NCBI GenBank assembly: GCA_036250195.1
Contig: JAVHZZ010000004.1
Coordinates: 249,527,028-249,591,027, forward strand
Direction: 5' to 3'
Length of the DNA stretch: 64,000 nt
Source of the DNA: Mixophyes australis
Taxonomy: Eukaryota > Chordata > Amphibia > Anura > Limnodynastidae
Shown: piece after piece, positions 1 through 11,025 of the stretch
How the letters are laid out: every line of letters begins with the position of its first letter
How positions within the stretch are numbered: position 1 is the stretch's first letter
Made by a program: the position numbers and the translations under genes
Notes under the pieces: generated by a model
What the model was told of the DNA's origin: nothing
Seen by the model: the letters and a program-made list of their open reading frames with translations, nothing else
Databases searched by the model: none

Positions 1-433
1 TCAGAACCATCAAACAAATAATAATAGTTTTATTTATATAGCGCTTATAGGATAAGAACTGAAAGCACTTTGCATTTCCAGATTAAAAAAAATACGTAAT
101 ACAAAATAAACCTATAAAGCATTAACAAAGTACAAAAAAGAGAACTAATCATTTGCTATTTTATTTTTAGAAATTAAGCTGCATTATTGAATTGTTCAGT
201 AAACAAGTAAGTGTTTAGTCAGTTTTTGAAGATTTCTAGAGTGGGGGCATTGTAGACAATGAGTTCCAGACAGTAAGAGCCTGAGCACCAAATGAATTAT
301 GATAGATTCTACAATGATTCAAGATGCTCCTGAACAAAGCCACTGGCTCTAGACAAACACACTAACACAAATACTGTACCACTGAATTATAAAGCATTCA
401 TTAGAGTAGAAACTTTCTGCAGCTTTATCTTAC
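1..433. other. Intron at left edge
   Basis: This is the intron that follows the leftmost receptor exon in transcription. The next expected exon (LBD helix 7 onwards) is not found here, so the gene runs out of the window. Bases about 20-110 (a run reading tatatagcgctt followed by an AT-rich stretch) resemble the 3' tails of amphibian retroposons. Nothing else is recognised. Confidence 0.5.
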
Positions 434-580
434 CACTGTTCCGAATTCTATCTTCAAGTGTGTCCGTGTGTCCATCAAGCAGCTTCTTGTTAAAGAGTTC
501 AGCAGAGCGGAGAAACATTGCTTCGACTGCAGAGCCTTTCAGCAGAGCAATCTGATCTTCGTGATCTAATGTTTGAAAAC
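434..580 (-). CDS. nr1h5: FXR-family receptor, LBD helices 4-6 exon
   Basis: This 147-base exon encodes about 49 residues of the ligand-binding domain. It starts in the codon for Gly split with the previous exon and reads [17 protein letters not shown] and onward to RIRNSG. The stretch [15 protein letters not shown] is the nuclear-receptor LBD signature around helices 3-5. It shapes the ligand pocket and the coactivator groove. The acceptor is TTTGTTTAG before base 580 and the donor is GTAAGA after base 434. It is nearly identical to vertebrate FXR here, with differences confined to the loop [14 protein letters not shown]. No stop or frameshift is present. This is the last exon visible in transcription order. 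The rest of the LBD, including AF-2 helix 12, is beyond the left edge. Confidence 0.93.
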
Positions 581-857
581 CTAAACAAAAGATGTAATCT
601 ATTACTTGTATCAATGTTCCATTTACTCTGCCAGAAGATTGAGCACATTTTACTCCTATTCCTAAGAAAACATTTCTGGATAATTCCATTTACGTGTCAG
701 CCCCTTGATTCAAAGCTTTACCCGCTGGGTTTTTAGAGCATGATATGGGCTTGCGCAGATACAGAATATGTATCAGAATATAACCTGTTTCACCTTTGTT
801 AGGGCTCCTCAGTGCAGGATAGGTTTATTGTTAGCATGTGAAGCACTATAAAGACTA

Positions 858-985
858 AGGGGTATATTTACTAAACTGTGGGTTTGAAAAATGGAGATGT
901 TGCCTATAGCAACCAATCAGATTCTAGTTGTCATTTTGTAAAATGTACTAAATAAATGATAATTAGAATCTGATTGGTTGCTTGT
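858..985. repeat. Palindromic MITE fragment, family with CCAATCAG arms
   Basis: This is a broken copy of the element seen intact at 3800-3996. It begins ggggtatatttact, then has the arm with gcctatagcaaccaatcag, a short centre, and the inverse arm ctgattggttgc, after which it stops abruptly. It lies inside a receptor intron and the right terminal repeat is missing. Confidence 0.7.
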
Positions 986-1435
986 TTGTCTGATCACTGT
1001 ATACATAGTGTTCAATGTGAATGATAAGTATTAAAACGCAGAAACATTGTTTCTGCATTGGACATCACTGAGATTCTCACCAGCCTGGGGGTGGCCATGT
1101 CATGGCAGATGAGAGCCAATCCAGCTCTACTCTGACTGTCTGCATTAATAGATTATTTATAGCAGTGGTCTATTTAATGTCTGGCATAACAGTTAGCATT
1201 AGATCAGTATTACAAATCATCTGTTACTACAGAGATGCAGGGACAGGAATCAGGACCTTCCTGCCCTGACATGCCCCTCACACCAATAAATAAATTAGGC
1301 ACATTTTTCTCAGTGAATCTGACACATCTCCAAAACATAAAATGGTCTAGTTATGAAGGGTCAAAAACCCTTTAGACATAAAATGATCAAGAAAATATAT
1401 GGTTAGGTTCTTGTTTTTGGAATAAACTTGAATAC
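986..1435. other. Intron sequence, nothing recognised
   Basis: This is unique-looking intron between a MITE fragment and the helix-3 exon. A short GC-richer stretch near 1070-1290 has no identifiable coding or repeat signature. Confidence 0.4.
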
Positions 1436-1529
1436 CTGGTATCTTTTTTGTAAACTCGACCAAGATTTGAACGTGGTTTGTAGCCATAGTTGTCAGAAAG
1501 GTAAAGTTATCATCAGTGTTTAAGTTGTC
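1436..1529 (-). CDS. nr1h5: FXR-family receptor, LBD helix 2-3 exon
   Basis: This 94-base exon encodes 31 codons plus one base: DNLNTDDNFTFLTTMATNHV and onward to LVEFTKKIPG. ATNHVQ-LVEFTKK-PG is highly characteristic of FXR helix 3, which lines the bile-acid pocket and contributes the charge-clamp lysine region. The acceptor is TTTCTTTGCAG before base 1529 and the donor is G|GTATTC at 1436. The last G joins GT of the next exon to make the Gly of PGFQTL. It is entered in phase 0 from the 4508-4609 exon. The linker DNLNTDD differs from mammalian NR1H4, and the helix itself is conserved. The long in-frame extensions on either side are intron. Confidence 0.92.
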
Positions 1530-2379
1530 CTGCAAAGAAAGAAAATGTTCATTTTGCAGACTTAAAACAAACACAGACTGAACCATATATTTTAACTAAA
1601 CAAGAAATCCACAAAAGTATTGTGTTCATATGGAAAAAAAGGCATGTTCCAATCATTTCTCTACCAACCACAGCGTATTTGGAAACCTTGTCATTGAAAT
1701 CCTTGGAGAACAGATTATCTGTAGATCACACGGAGATTGCAGATCTTATCACACACTGACATTCATGCCTTACTTGGAAATGACACATTTATAGTGTACC
1801 TACCCTATGCACACTAACTCTGAGACTGATATGCATCTATTTTATAGACCTATCTTTGATCATTATCTTTGTGACCTCCATGAAATGTTGTAACACACCT
1901 CAGAATGCACTAGTGAAATTTAAAGATGTGCTTCATAGAAGTATATGCATCTCATTATATTTCAAATCTCCCTGCACTGAGTAAGACACAGGCAATCCCA
2001 CCCGGGGACTCATCCACAGATTTAATTTTTTCTTGTGATTTCGAGCAAAATTGTACTAAAAAACAGATGGAAAATGCTTTCTCATAGACTTCAATGACGT
2101 GTAATAAATTATTGCATAACTTTTCATAGTACTGAACCCTGTGAAATATTTGCAGTGCTGTTTAGCTGTCGTATCCTTTTAATTTTCTTAAAAAATATTT
2201 TGTTAGTATTTATAATAAAATAAAATAGAGACTCTAGAGAGTGAACTACATTTTACACATCAGAGACTCTTGACAATCAACCTAAGGGTTTTTTATTATG
2301 ATTGGTGGAGTTGGTCAACAATCACAATGTTATTCTACTGGAAACATAATACAGATAAATAGGAAATCACACTGAAGCC
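1530..2379. other. Intron sequence, nothing recognised
   Basis: This AT-rich intron has no coding potential beyond short chance frames, and I recognise no repeat family in it. Confidence 0.4.
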
Positions 2380-2768
2380 AGCTACTATGAACCCACTAGC
2401 CTAGACCCTGCCTGGGATGCATTGGACAAGGAAATGATAGGGGCCTGGTGGAATTCAGTGCAATTCTTATCTGATGCGTGGATATCACACAATTATAAGT
2501 CATATCAGCAATTAAAACTCAAAGATAAGATTTTTTATCAAGACAGCATTATTTAGTTAATCTAGATTACCACTGGTTATCAGCAGAAAAGTCCTGAATT
2601 ATCTGTTAATGATGTTCACATTCCTTGTAGGTTCTTTTAATCTTTAAAATATTATTTGACAGCAGTGTGGATTGTTCAATATAACTGATCTGCTGTATGT
2701 ACTCTGCAACCACTGCTGTTTGTAATATGCCTTTCTAAAAAATTCAATAAAAAGCTTTTGAGTTAAAA
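2380..2768 (+). mobile_element. LINE 3' end remnant (L1-like)
   Basis: The stretch ends ttcaataaaaagctttt followed by an A-rich run, the usual layout of a LINE 3' end with polyadenylation signal and A tail. Upstream, fragments such as a tryptophan-rich frame around 2430-2560 look like decayed ORF2 C-terminal sequence. No continuous frame survives. The family is inferred from the tail and from other L1-like fragments in the window. Confidence 0.45.
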
Positions 2769-3799
2769 AAAATATATTATTTGACAATCATTTCCAAGCA
2801 CAAACAGTAATTAGTCTATGTTCTAAAATGTTGTAAAACAAGGTATTAATGTATGAGAAAATGTTTGCACAGGTACATAAATATGAAGCAGGACATTGAT
2901 GAAAACTGGTGCAAACAATGTTTACTTTCATATAATAAGCTGCACTATAAAAAAAAAAAAGCAGTCACAGTTCAGCTTTTTCCTTCGCATCCATTTTCAT
3001 AAATGTCCTCAGTTGTGTAATAAAAGTTATTACATATTTCTAGAACAATAAAAACCATCAGGACATTTACAATTACACAATCAGTTACTAAGCAAACTAT
3101 GGAATATTCTTTTGAGTAATTCTTTGCCAATATAAAGTTTTACAGCATTTGCTCAATTCTAGAATTAGTACATTGTAGGCAAACAGACAAATCTAAATTA
3201 ATAGTCATATTATTGGATAGTTGCTGACTCATGAGCACAGAATTTGCAGGAAGATATACATATTTTAGCGTTAAGTAGAGGTGGGAAACCCCCTTTATTG
3301 AAGGGAGTGGAGCCCTTCTTTATGTTACATAGGTGACAGGAATTTAAGAGAGGAACTGTCCAAAAGTGGGCAACCTTCTAAGTTAGTGTGTACCCTGTGT
3401 GACAAATTACTGGATATTTTCCATGTAGCAGGAAAACAGGTGATAGAAACGGGAGAAAGATATGACAGAATTTGAAAATACCTATTCATCACTTTGTACG
3501 CCAAAAATGTGTTTATGAGCCTCAATTTTTAGAAAATGTGGTAAAATTAAGCATGGCCAATACGCCATTTACATGAGAAAATAAATACCATTACTCATGT
3601 AAACAAACTGAGTGACAGAATGTTAAGGTCAAAAGTATTACATTAAAATAACTGTGCAGTATATTTCCTTTAATTCTCGATTCAGATTTTTAAATATCAT
3701 TTAACAAAAAAACTTGTGTTAAAAATCAAAACATAAGTACTTTTGGTGCATTTTATGTGTTTCTTTTTTAGATATTTTCTTCTATAGGCTTTGAGTCCT
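2769..3799. other. Intron sequence, nothing recognised
   Basis: This AT-rich intron has a short A run at 2949-2960. No exon or repeat is identified. Confidence 0.4.
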
Positions 3800-3996
3800 T
3801 GGGGTAAATTTATCTAGCTGAGACTTACCCTCAGGCTTGAAAAATGGAAATGTTGCCTATAGCAACCAATCAGATTCTAGTTATCATCTATTTAGTACAT
3901 TCTACAAAATGATAGCTAGAATATGAGTGGTTGCTATAGGCAACATCTCCACTTTTCAAACCCACCGGAAACTCTCAGCTTGCTAAATTTACCTCT
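3800..3996. mobile_element. Palindromic MITE, about 197 bp
   Basis: The ends ggggtaaatttat and taaatttacctc are inverted terminal repeats. Inside, arms containing gcctatagcaaccaatcag and its inverse (ttgctataggcaac) fold back around a short AT-rich centre. It is a non-autonomous DNA element with no coding capacity. A broken relative is at 858-985. I cannot assign the superfamily, and no clean target duplication is visible. Confidence 0.8.
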
Positions 3997-4507
3997 TGTG
4001 TGAAATGCTTCATGTTGCCCACTTAGAAATAATATATGCCACTGAAGCATTACACAATCATTGCCATTGTTTGATGGTTAAAGCAGTGCTATATTTTTGT
4101 TTGAGTGAAGTATAAGATCTTTAGAGAATTCAAACATCATATATTTGTTGAAGCCTGTAATTAAAAATGTATTGGTGTATTTATTACATACACACTCAAT
4201 AGGAGGTTTATCTAATAGTACATTGGTTCATTGAATCCTGTTTTCAGTTGAGAAGAATAATTTGCAGTCCGCTGCATATCTTCAGTCCCCACTGCAGCAT
4301 TGTCTGTCTGACTTCAGTGATTTTGAAATCCCAGGGGCGAATAGTTTACAATTACCATTACCGCCACTACCCCGTGTAGTGTTAATTTTCATTTAGGCAA
4401 ACTATGTAAACCGAAATCCTATTCATTATCAGACAGCAAGGTTTCCTACAATAAATGACTTTGAAATGAGTCTTTTGGATTATAGAAGTCAAACTATCTG
4501 TACTCAC

Positions 4508-4609
4508 TACTAATTTTGATGTCAAGTCCTGAGGCAATCGATGTCTGTTATATGCCTCCATTGTATACTGTAGCAGTTGAATCTGTTCCTGAGTAAGTTC
4601 TGCTTTGAC
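4508..4609 (-). CDS. nr1h5: FXR-family receptor, start of LBD (helix 1) exon
   Basis: This 102-base exon encodes exactly 34 codons, VKAELTQEQIQLLQYTMEAY followed by NRHRLPQDLTSKLV. It aligns with the human FXR segment that runs from EKTELTPDQQTLL to the lysine before EEFSAEENF. It is helix 1 of the ligand-binding domain, where ELTxxQ and RxPQ are family landmarks. The acceptor is TTGGTACAG before base 4609 and the donor is GTGAGT after 4508. Both boundaries are phase 0. Divergence from NR1H4 (QIQLLQYTMEAYNRHR) is greater than in helix 3, one reason I favour NR1H5. No internal stop. Confidence 0.88.
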
Positions 4610-5264
4610 CTGTACCAACAAGAATTAGTAGACATGAACATTTGATATGAATGTAAATATGATGTGAATCTTAACCAGTAACACACAAACATGAAAAAGC
4701 TATATTTCTATTCAAGTATAAACAAAAATTGTCTTAGAATTCCTATTTTTATCATGATGTTTTTAGCGCAATTAATGAAATGTGACTTCTGTTTTATATA
4801 CAAACCTCTTGATAACAGCAGAAAGCCCTACTAAAGTGGTTTAACAATATTCCTAATAAACTTAAGCAACTATATTTCGTAATACAGAAATGATGCTAGA
4901 GAACCTAAAATAAAAGTTATAAGAGATTTTGAAGACAAAATTGGTTTTTAAACAGATTATATTTAAATTTGTTTAAACGCTTTCCATTTTTATATGTGTG
5001 AATTTAAGGACTTTGTGTATTAGAATATTCCAAGAATCTAACGGGTAACGTGGAATATTTTTATTCCCACCTTTTTTTGTGTTTGTCTAAGGTAAAAATT
5101 CATATAAGGATGCATAATATTTATTATGTGCATAATTTTCTAGCTTGTACCAAGGCATACTAGGGTTTACCATCCCTGTAGAGGTATGATTTTTCTCTCC
5201 GACCTAAAATGCTAAAGTGTTGACCTAACACAGTTCTTTTCATCTTATTGATGTTGGCAATCCT
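4610..5264. other. Intron sequence, nothing recognised
   Basis: This is AT-rich intron without recognisable repeats. It ends at the target duplication of the hAT element. Confidence 0.4.
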
Positions 5265-5272
5265 CTCACAAT

Positions 5273-7548
5273 CAGGGCTGCCAAGAAGAATTCAGGGCCC
5301 GGGTACAACAAATTCATGGGGCCCCCCTCATAGTGAAGTAAGCCCCAAAATTTTTTTGCGCCGCCTTACGGCGGCGCAAAAAAGATTAGGTATATGGTCA
5401 TATATTCAGGGGCGTGGCTAGCCAAACGGCAGTGCAAAAATTTTGGGAGGTGCGGTCATGCATTTGGGGGCGTGGCAAACGTGCCATTGGGGCGTGGCTA
5501 ACATAAAAACCACTAGGCTCTCAATTCGCCGGAGCGTCACATATGTTTAAGCACTCCTGACTTTCAGGACATCTACCACCACAGGGTAGTATACAAACAA
5601 TGCAGTGTGTACACAAACAGTTCAGTCTTGGCCTACACCTTACATTGGACACAACATTCACCAAAAATTGGTATTGTCCCTACTAGAATCACAACATTTC
5701 ACACACTGTGCTGCTCTCTCCTACCTGTTCTTCTCACTTTCTCCACCTGTGGCTGCTGCTTTCTTTAGTTGTGGCTTGTCCGGATCCAGAAATGTTGAAG
5801 GACCTATTTTGAAAAAAAAATGGCTACATTTAGAAAATTACAGCCAGCCCCAGCGTTAAATCAATAGCACCCACGATTAATAATTAGGCCTTCCTCCAGC
5901 TCCAATATTACAATAATGTGCCCCTTCATCATCGCCATGCCTTATGATCACACTGTGCCCTCCATGCTGTTTTTGCCCCCTTCATCTGGCTCCCCTTCAT
6001 CAGACTATACTATGCTGCTCCCCCCCTTTTTCAATCCCACTGTGCCATGCCTCCCCCTCCCTTTGTAACCCCACTGTGTCATGCTGCCCACCATTTTTTA
6101 ACCCCACTGTGCCGTGCTGACCCCTGTTTATTAACCCCACTGTGCCATACTGCCCCGTTTTTTAACCCATCTGTGCCCCTCTCATTTTTTCACCCCCTCT
6201 GTCATGCTGCTTTCCCATTTTTTAACCCCTCTGTGCTCCCCCCTCAATTTTTAACCCCTCTGACATGCTGCTTTCCCATTTTTTAACCCATCTGTGCCCC
6301 TCTCATTTTTTAACCCCTCTGACATGCTGCTTTCCCGTTTTTTAACCCCTCTGTGCTCCCCCCTCAATTTTTAACCCCTCTGACATGCTGCTTTCCCATT
6401 TTTTAACCCCTCTGTGCCCCCACTCATTTTTTAACCCCTCTGACATGCTGCTTTCCCATTTTTTAACCCCTCTGTGCTCCCCCTCATTTTTTAACCCCTC
6501 TGACATGCTGCTTCCCCGTTTTTAACCCCTTTGACATGCTGCTTTCCCGTTTTTTAACCCCTCTGTGCTCCCCCTAATTTTTTAACCCCTCTGACATGCT
6601 GCTTCCCCGTTTTTAACTCCTCTGACATGCTGCTTCCCCGTTTTTTAACCCCTCTGTGCTCCCCCTAATTTTTTAACCCCTCTGACATGCTGCTTTCCCA
6701 TTTTTTAACCCCTCTGTGCCCCCACTCATTTTTTAACCCCTCTGACATGCTGCTTCCCCGTTTTTTAACCCCTCTGTGCTCCCCCTCATTTTTTAACCCC
6801 TCTGACATGCTGCTTCCCCGTTTTTAACCCCTTTGACATGCTGCTTTCCCGTTTTTTAACCCCTCTGTGCTCCCCCTAATTTTTTAACCCCTCTGACATG
6901 CTGCTTCCCCGTTTTTAACTCCTCTGACATGCTGCTTCCCCGTTTTTTAACCCCTCTGTGCCCCCCCTTATTTTTTAACCCCTCTGTCATGCTGCCCCCC
7001 CGTTTTTTAACCCCTTTGTGCCCCCTCATTTTTTAACCCCTCTGTCATGCTGCCCCCCCGTTTTTTAACCCCTTTGTGCTCCCCCTCATTTTTTAACCCC
7101 TCTGTCATGCTGCCCCCCCCCCCCCCGTTTTTTAACCCCTCTGTGCCCCCCTCGTTTTCCTCCCTTCACTTACCTTTTCTCCTCTCTTGGTCTTCTCTGC
7201 TGCTCTGTGCTCCATTGCTCCAGACTGACTGAATGCTGGGCATGACATGATGACATCACACCCAGCATTCAGACAGTCTGAATAGAGCACAGAGCAGCAG
7301 AGAGGAGGGATGCCGGCTCCGCGATCAGGTGAGTATGTTTTTTTTTTTTTTTAAACTAGCCTGCTCCCCCCACCAACGACCGAGCCCCCCCGCCAAAAAA
7401 AAAAAAAAAAAGGAAAGGAAAAAAAACGTTTTGAAAAAAAAAATTAAAAAATTAAAAAAAATCAGCAGCGCAAGGGCCCGGGCCGGGCCCCCTGACATGC
7501 CGGGCCCGGGTAATTAGTACCCGCTCCCCCCCCCTCTCGGCGGCCCTG
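5273..7548. mobile_element. hAT-type DNA transposon, non-autonomous, 2.3 kb
   Basis: The insertion is bounded by inverted ends: it starts CAGGGCTGCCAAGA and finishes with the inverse of CAGGGCCGCCGAGAG. It is flanked on both sides by the 8-base direct repeat ctcacaat (5265-5272 and 7549-7556). An 8-base target duplication with CAG-starting ends is the hallmark of hAT transposons. No transposase frame is present. Much of the interior (about 6000-7165) is a C/T-rich minisatellite. Both ends carry a gggcccggg motif about 20 bases in. Near 7200-7310 is a further inverted pair (gctgctctgtgctc and its inverse) around tgacatgatgacatcac. Short frames inside it are chance products of the tandem repeats. 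Confidence 0.85.
6000..7165. repeat. Minisatellite inside the hAT element
   Basis: About 38 half-units of roughly 28-32 bases alternate between two types: one contains ttaacccctctgtgctcccc and the other ttaacccctctgacatgctg. Together they form a dimer of about 60 bases. A higher-order duplication is also visible: the block from about 6480 to 6660 recurs almost exactly about 302 bases downstream (6782-6962), including the shortened unit reading ctttgacatgctgc. The copy number is an estimate by eye. Confidence 0.85.
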
Positions 7549-7556
7549 CTCACAAT

Positions 7557-8477
7557 ACAGCAGCTTGTGAATGTTACCTAAGTGGATATGCCTGGTATAA
7601 GTACATGTCATACTGATCAAAAGATCTGAAAGAATGCCTAGTCATATAAGTTGCCTGGTGTAGGAAAATAGCATAAATATATGTTTAGTATATACATTCC
7701 CTAGTGCTAGGCGCAAGTTGACAAATATGGGCAGGCAGTGTCGGCATTTCCCCCTGGGCACTGGTACGCCATGCTTCTTACCTTGTATAGAGCAGGGTGG
7801 CATTTTGTCTTCTTGGGAGTGTGGCACTGGGCCCTGGCATCATAACAAAGCACCACACTCCTTGCCATTACCAACATGAGGAGCAGGAGTCAGCAACTTC
7901 ATAGGTAAGAAGAAGCCGGCTACTGCACCTCCATGTCAGTGACCGGCATGAATTATGGAGGCACCACAGAGTGAATATGAACACCAAATGAGTCACTAAT
8001 TCATTGTTTTAGGCACACCCTAAACCCTAACACCTTAGGCTAATTCCTAGTTCGCCTAACAGTAGCGCATGCCCTGTGGGCAGGGAAATGGGTAACAATG
8101 CGTGAAAAATTAATACTTAGCTTTTAATGCATTGCAGTTATACAAACTATTGTACTCGTAGTGTGTGCTAACGTATGAGAAATAAGACGTGGTGGATCTA
8201 AAACTGTAACATTATACAACACAATGGTGGGGAAGGCAATATTGACTCTTATTTGTCTTTTTATGATTCTCTTCATGCATTTATTTATTAACCAATGAAA
8301 AGAGATGTCACATTCTAAAGCTTACTTGATTTTTATATATGCCAAAATAAAAATTAGTTAGTTTTCAGTGTATTACCTTTTTAAAGGTTGCTGTAGCACA
8401 ATGAATTTCAGTATTTGAATCATAATAGAAAAACTCTCAGTAACAATTTGGCAGGACCTAGGTTATTTATACATATA
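7557..8477. other. Intron sequence, nothing recognised
   Basis: No exon, repeat or element could be identified here. Confidence 0.4.
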
Positions 8478-9085
8478 GGGCCTGAGTCATTAAGGAGAGC
8501 AAAGCATACAAAAGGAGTATCATTTGCACCTGGGCAAAACCATGTTGCATTGGAGGGGGAGGTAAATTTAAAATGTGGGGACAGATTTATAGTTGGGATG
8601 GGGCATGTCCTAGGTCGACATTAAATTTTAGTGTAATAATAAAGTTATTAAGTATTTGTGTGTTAGATGAAAAACAGCCAGTATTTAACTTATCTGCAAA
8701 ATAATAAACTAATTTTCACCCCTTGCATTGAAACATGGTTTGTCCCAGAGAACATTTACTTCTTTTTTGCCTTAATGACTCAGGCCCACAGTAATGCAAA
8801 AAAAGGAGTAAATGTTCTCCGGGACAAACCATGTTACAATGCAAGGGGTGGAAATGAGTTTATTATTCTGAACAGAAGTTAAATACTGGTTGTTTTTTCA
8901 TCTAGCACACAAGTACTTAATAGCTTTATTTTTAAACTAAAATTCAAAGTTGATCTAGGACATGCCCTACCTCAACTATAAATCTGTCCTTACATTTTAA
9001 ATTTACCACTCCCTCCAAAACATTTTTTTTCCAGGTGCAACATTACTCCTTTTTAATGCTTTGCTCTCCTTAATGACTCAGGCCC
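8478..9085. mobile_element. Inverted pair of one MITE family (608 bp palindrome)
   Basis: Two copies of the same roughly 310 bp element lie head to head, 8478-8787 and 8788-9085. The outer ends are gggcctgagtcattaagg and its inverse (ccttaatgactcaggccc). Matching blocks occur in order on each arm: the motif reading aaaaccatgttgcattgg, the stretch around atgtcctaggtcgac, the tagcacacaagtact region and the block around gtttgtcccagagaac. A single separate copy, in the orientation of the second arm, lies at 37339-37655. The two half-elements meet at caggcccacag near 8787. Flanking ATA on both sides may be a target duplication. No coding capacity. Confidence 0.85.
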
Positions 9086-10180
9086 ATAATGTATATTTGT
9101 TGCAATCTGTATACCCTTTGTATACATTAATGAAACATCATAAATGTATTTTTATTATTAATGTATATATTTGTAAACTGTGAATGGAAACGTAACAATA
9201 AGACATCACTTTTCGCGACTTGTCCCATTGCTATACAATTATTAGCTAATTAAGATCTTCAATATATAGTAACATATGGACATGGTGAACAGAGATTCTT
9301 CTACATCTCAGGATCAGCTGTTAAACCAATATAAACTATTCTATATCTATGGGCTCAGTACTGTATGGTAAATACAGGGGGTAGTTAGTACATACAGTAC
9401 TGTGCATTAATACAGTGTGTACAGTATGTCACAGAAGCACATATAATGGCCAATTTAACTGGTTTAAATGTCTTTTTCCAGACTCTAATAACAAAGTCAC
9501 ATGCCGTTTATTATTGACTTGAGAAGTATGAAAGCAATTTTACAGAACTCCTATAGCTTGCCATTTATTGCACGTAAACACTGTATTTGAAAACCTGTAT
9601 TTCCACTGTCATCATGGCATGGAGTCACTCTAAATGTCATCATGTCACATGGTTTGTATTAAAATGTCCCTACAGAAGAGACACAAAACTATTTTACAAT
9701 GCTCAGTTTGTTTTATTGGATCTGTTAAATGAACAGTATATCTATAGAGAACATACGCAGATGCCAGAGGGCTGGTTATGGATAACAGGAAATCTCCATG
9801 CAAAGACTTTTTGTAAAGCATACCAACCACAAATGAATATAGCACCCTAATTATAAGATCTTACATTTAGTTAATAGCTGTTCAACAAGTGGTTCACTGG
9901 CCGTATACAGCTAAACTAGCCCTTTACTCCAACTTTCACTTAATAGCACTATTGTATAGTAAAATCTGTATTAACAACATACTATATGGATGTTATACCA
10001 GCATACTGAAGTGAGAACTTAGTTGTGGTGCAACAATGAATTAATGGCAGCTGTGTCCATGAAATACAATGTATCTATAAATTGTGGATTTCTTTAGCAC
10101 AGAAGCAGGAAAAGACAAGCAGGTCATCATGGAACATACACACCTATATGATGTGTGTGTAGATATATAGATATATATAT

Positions 10181-10188
<8 letters not shown>
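9086..10188. other. Intron sequence, nothing recognised
   Basis: This is AT-rich intron. Short open frames between 9587 and 9850 on both strands have no recognisable product. Confidence 0.4.

Positions 10189-10234
<46 letters not shown>
10189..10234. repeat. (AT)n microsatellite
   Basis: An uninterrupted AT dinucleotide run is preceded by mixed TG/AT tracts from about 10152. Confidence 0.97.
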
Positions 10235-10237
<3 letters not shown>

Positions 10238-10362
10238 CTACAATTCTAACTGTATATTTGCAGCTATAAACCATAATATACAAGAGTGGTGTGAATTTAT
10301 GTACTGTATAAATTGCTGTGAAATATATCTTTATCTTTGTCAAAGTCTGACATCCCTGGTAG

Positions 10363-10404
10363 ATAATAATAATAATAATAATTGTAATAATAATAATAAT
10401 AATT

Positions 10405-10445
<41 letters not shown>
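10363..10445. repeat. (AAT)n microsatellite with AATTGT interruptions
   Basis: AAT trinucleotide repeats are interrupted twice by attgt. They account for the spurious poly-Asn and poly-Ile frames on the two strands. Confidence 0.97.
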
Positions 10446-10446
<1 letters not shown>

Positions 10447-10891
10447 TTATCTTTAAATATCATTGCCCACATGGGCTATATTGGGGCATGTCTAATCCAT
10501 GTTGGAGAGATAATTTGTCTGCTTCATTCCTATCTTCCTACATTTAATTTACCTCAGCCAAGCATTATCCTCATAAAGACCTAGCAGAAGCCCTGCAACT
10601 AGGTATATGACATGGTGATGGGTGGCCAGGGATATCTAGAGGACTGTGTACAGGGCTCCTCCAGTCCCCCAAAGAGGGAAACCCTGCAGAAGTGGTGTTA
10701 GACACCAGATGCTTAGAGAGTGTACCTAATGAATGGTTAGAAACACCATCGCAGAATATAAATCCTATAATAATCACATTATTATTTACCATTCTCTAAA
10801 TATTTCCATTAGACAAATACAAAGGGAAAACATAAGAAATGTTAGTATGTCCATGAAGAAATGCTTAGTAACAGTAAAAAGAAGAGCTTAC

Positions 10892-11025
10892 CCTATTTAT
10901 TTTTGTTGTAGATGTCACTTGCTTTAGTTCAAGTCCATCATTATCTTCACTAAATGATTTTTCAGAAGGAAACTTTACATTTTTCCGTAATCGTTTTGAC
11001 TTACACTGTATCTCTGTCAGCAAAC
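10892..11025 (-). CDS. nr1h5: FXR-family receptor, hinge exon
   Basis: This 134-base exon completes the Cys codon begun in the previous exon and then reads [18 protein letters not shown] on to [26 protein letters not shown] is the C-terminal extension of the FXR DNA-binding domain, which contacts DNA beyond the zinc fingers and carries basic nuclear-localisation residues. The following hinge ([18 protein letters not shown]) is acidic and divergent, and the VTSTTK tail is conserved in FXR. The acceptor is CTCTTAG before 11025 and the donor is GTAAGC after 10892. It joins VKAELT of the next exon in phase 0. There is no MYTG-type insertion at the start (see the neighbouring exon). Confidence 0.9.

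Noticed and set aside
6047..7232. Pro/Phe/Leu-rich repetitive plus-strand frames
   Set aside because: They are products of the minisatellite inside the hAT element, with reading frames that follow the repeat period.
10041..10547. Overlapping 130-143 residue frames on both strands with Ile, Asn and Tyr runs
   Set aside because: They are direct translations of the AT and AAT microsatellites. No gene features support them.
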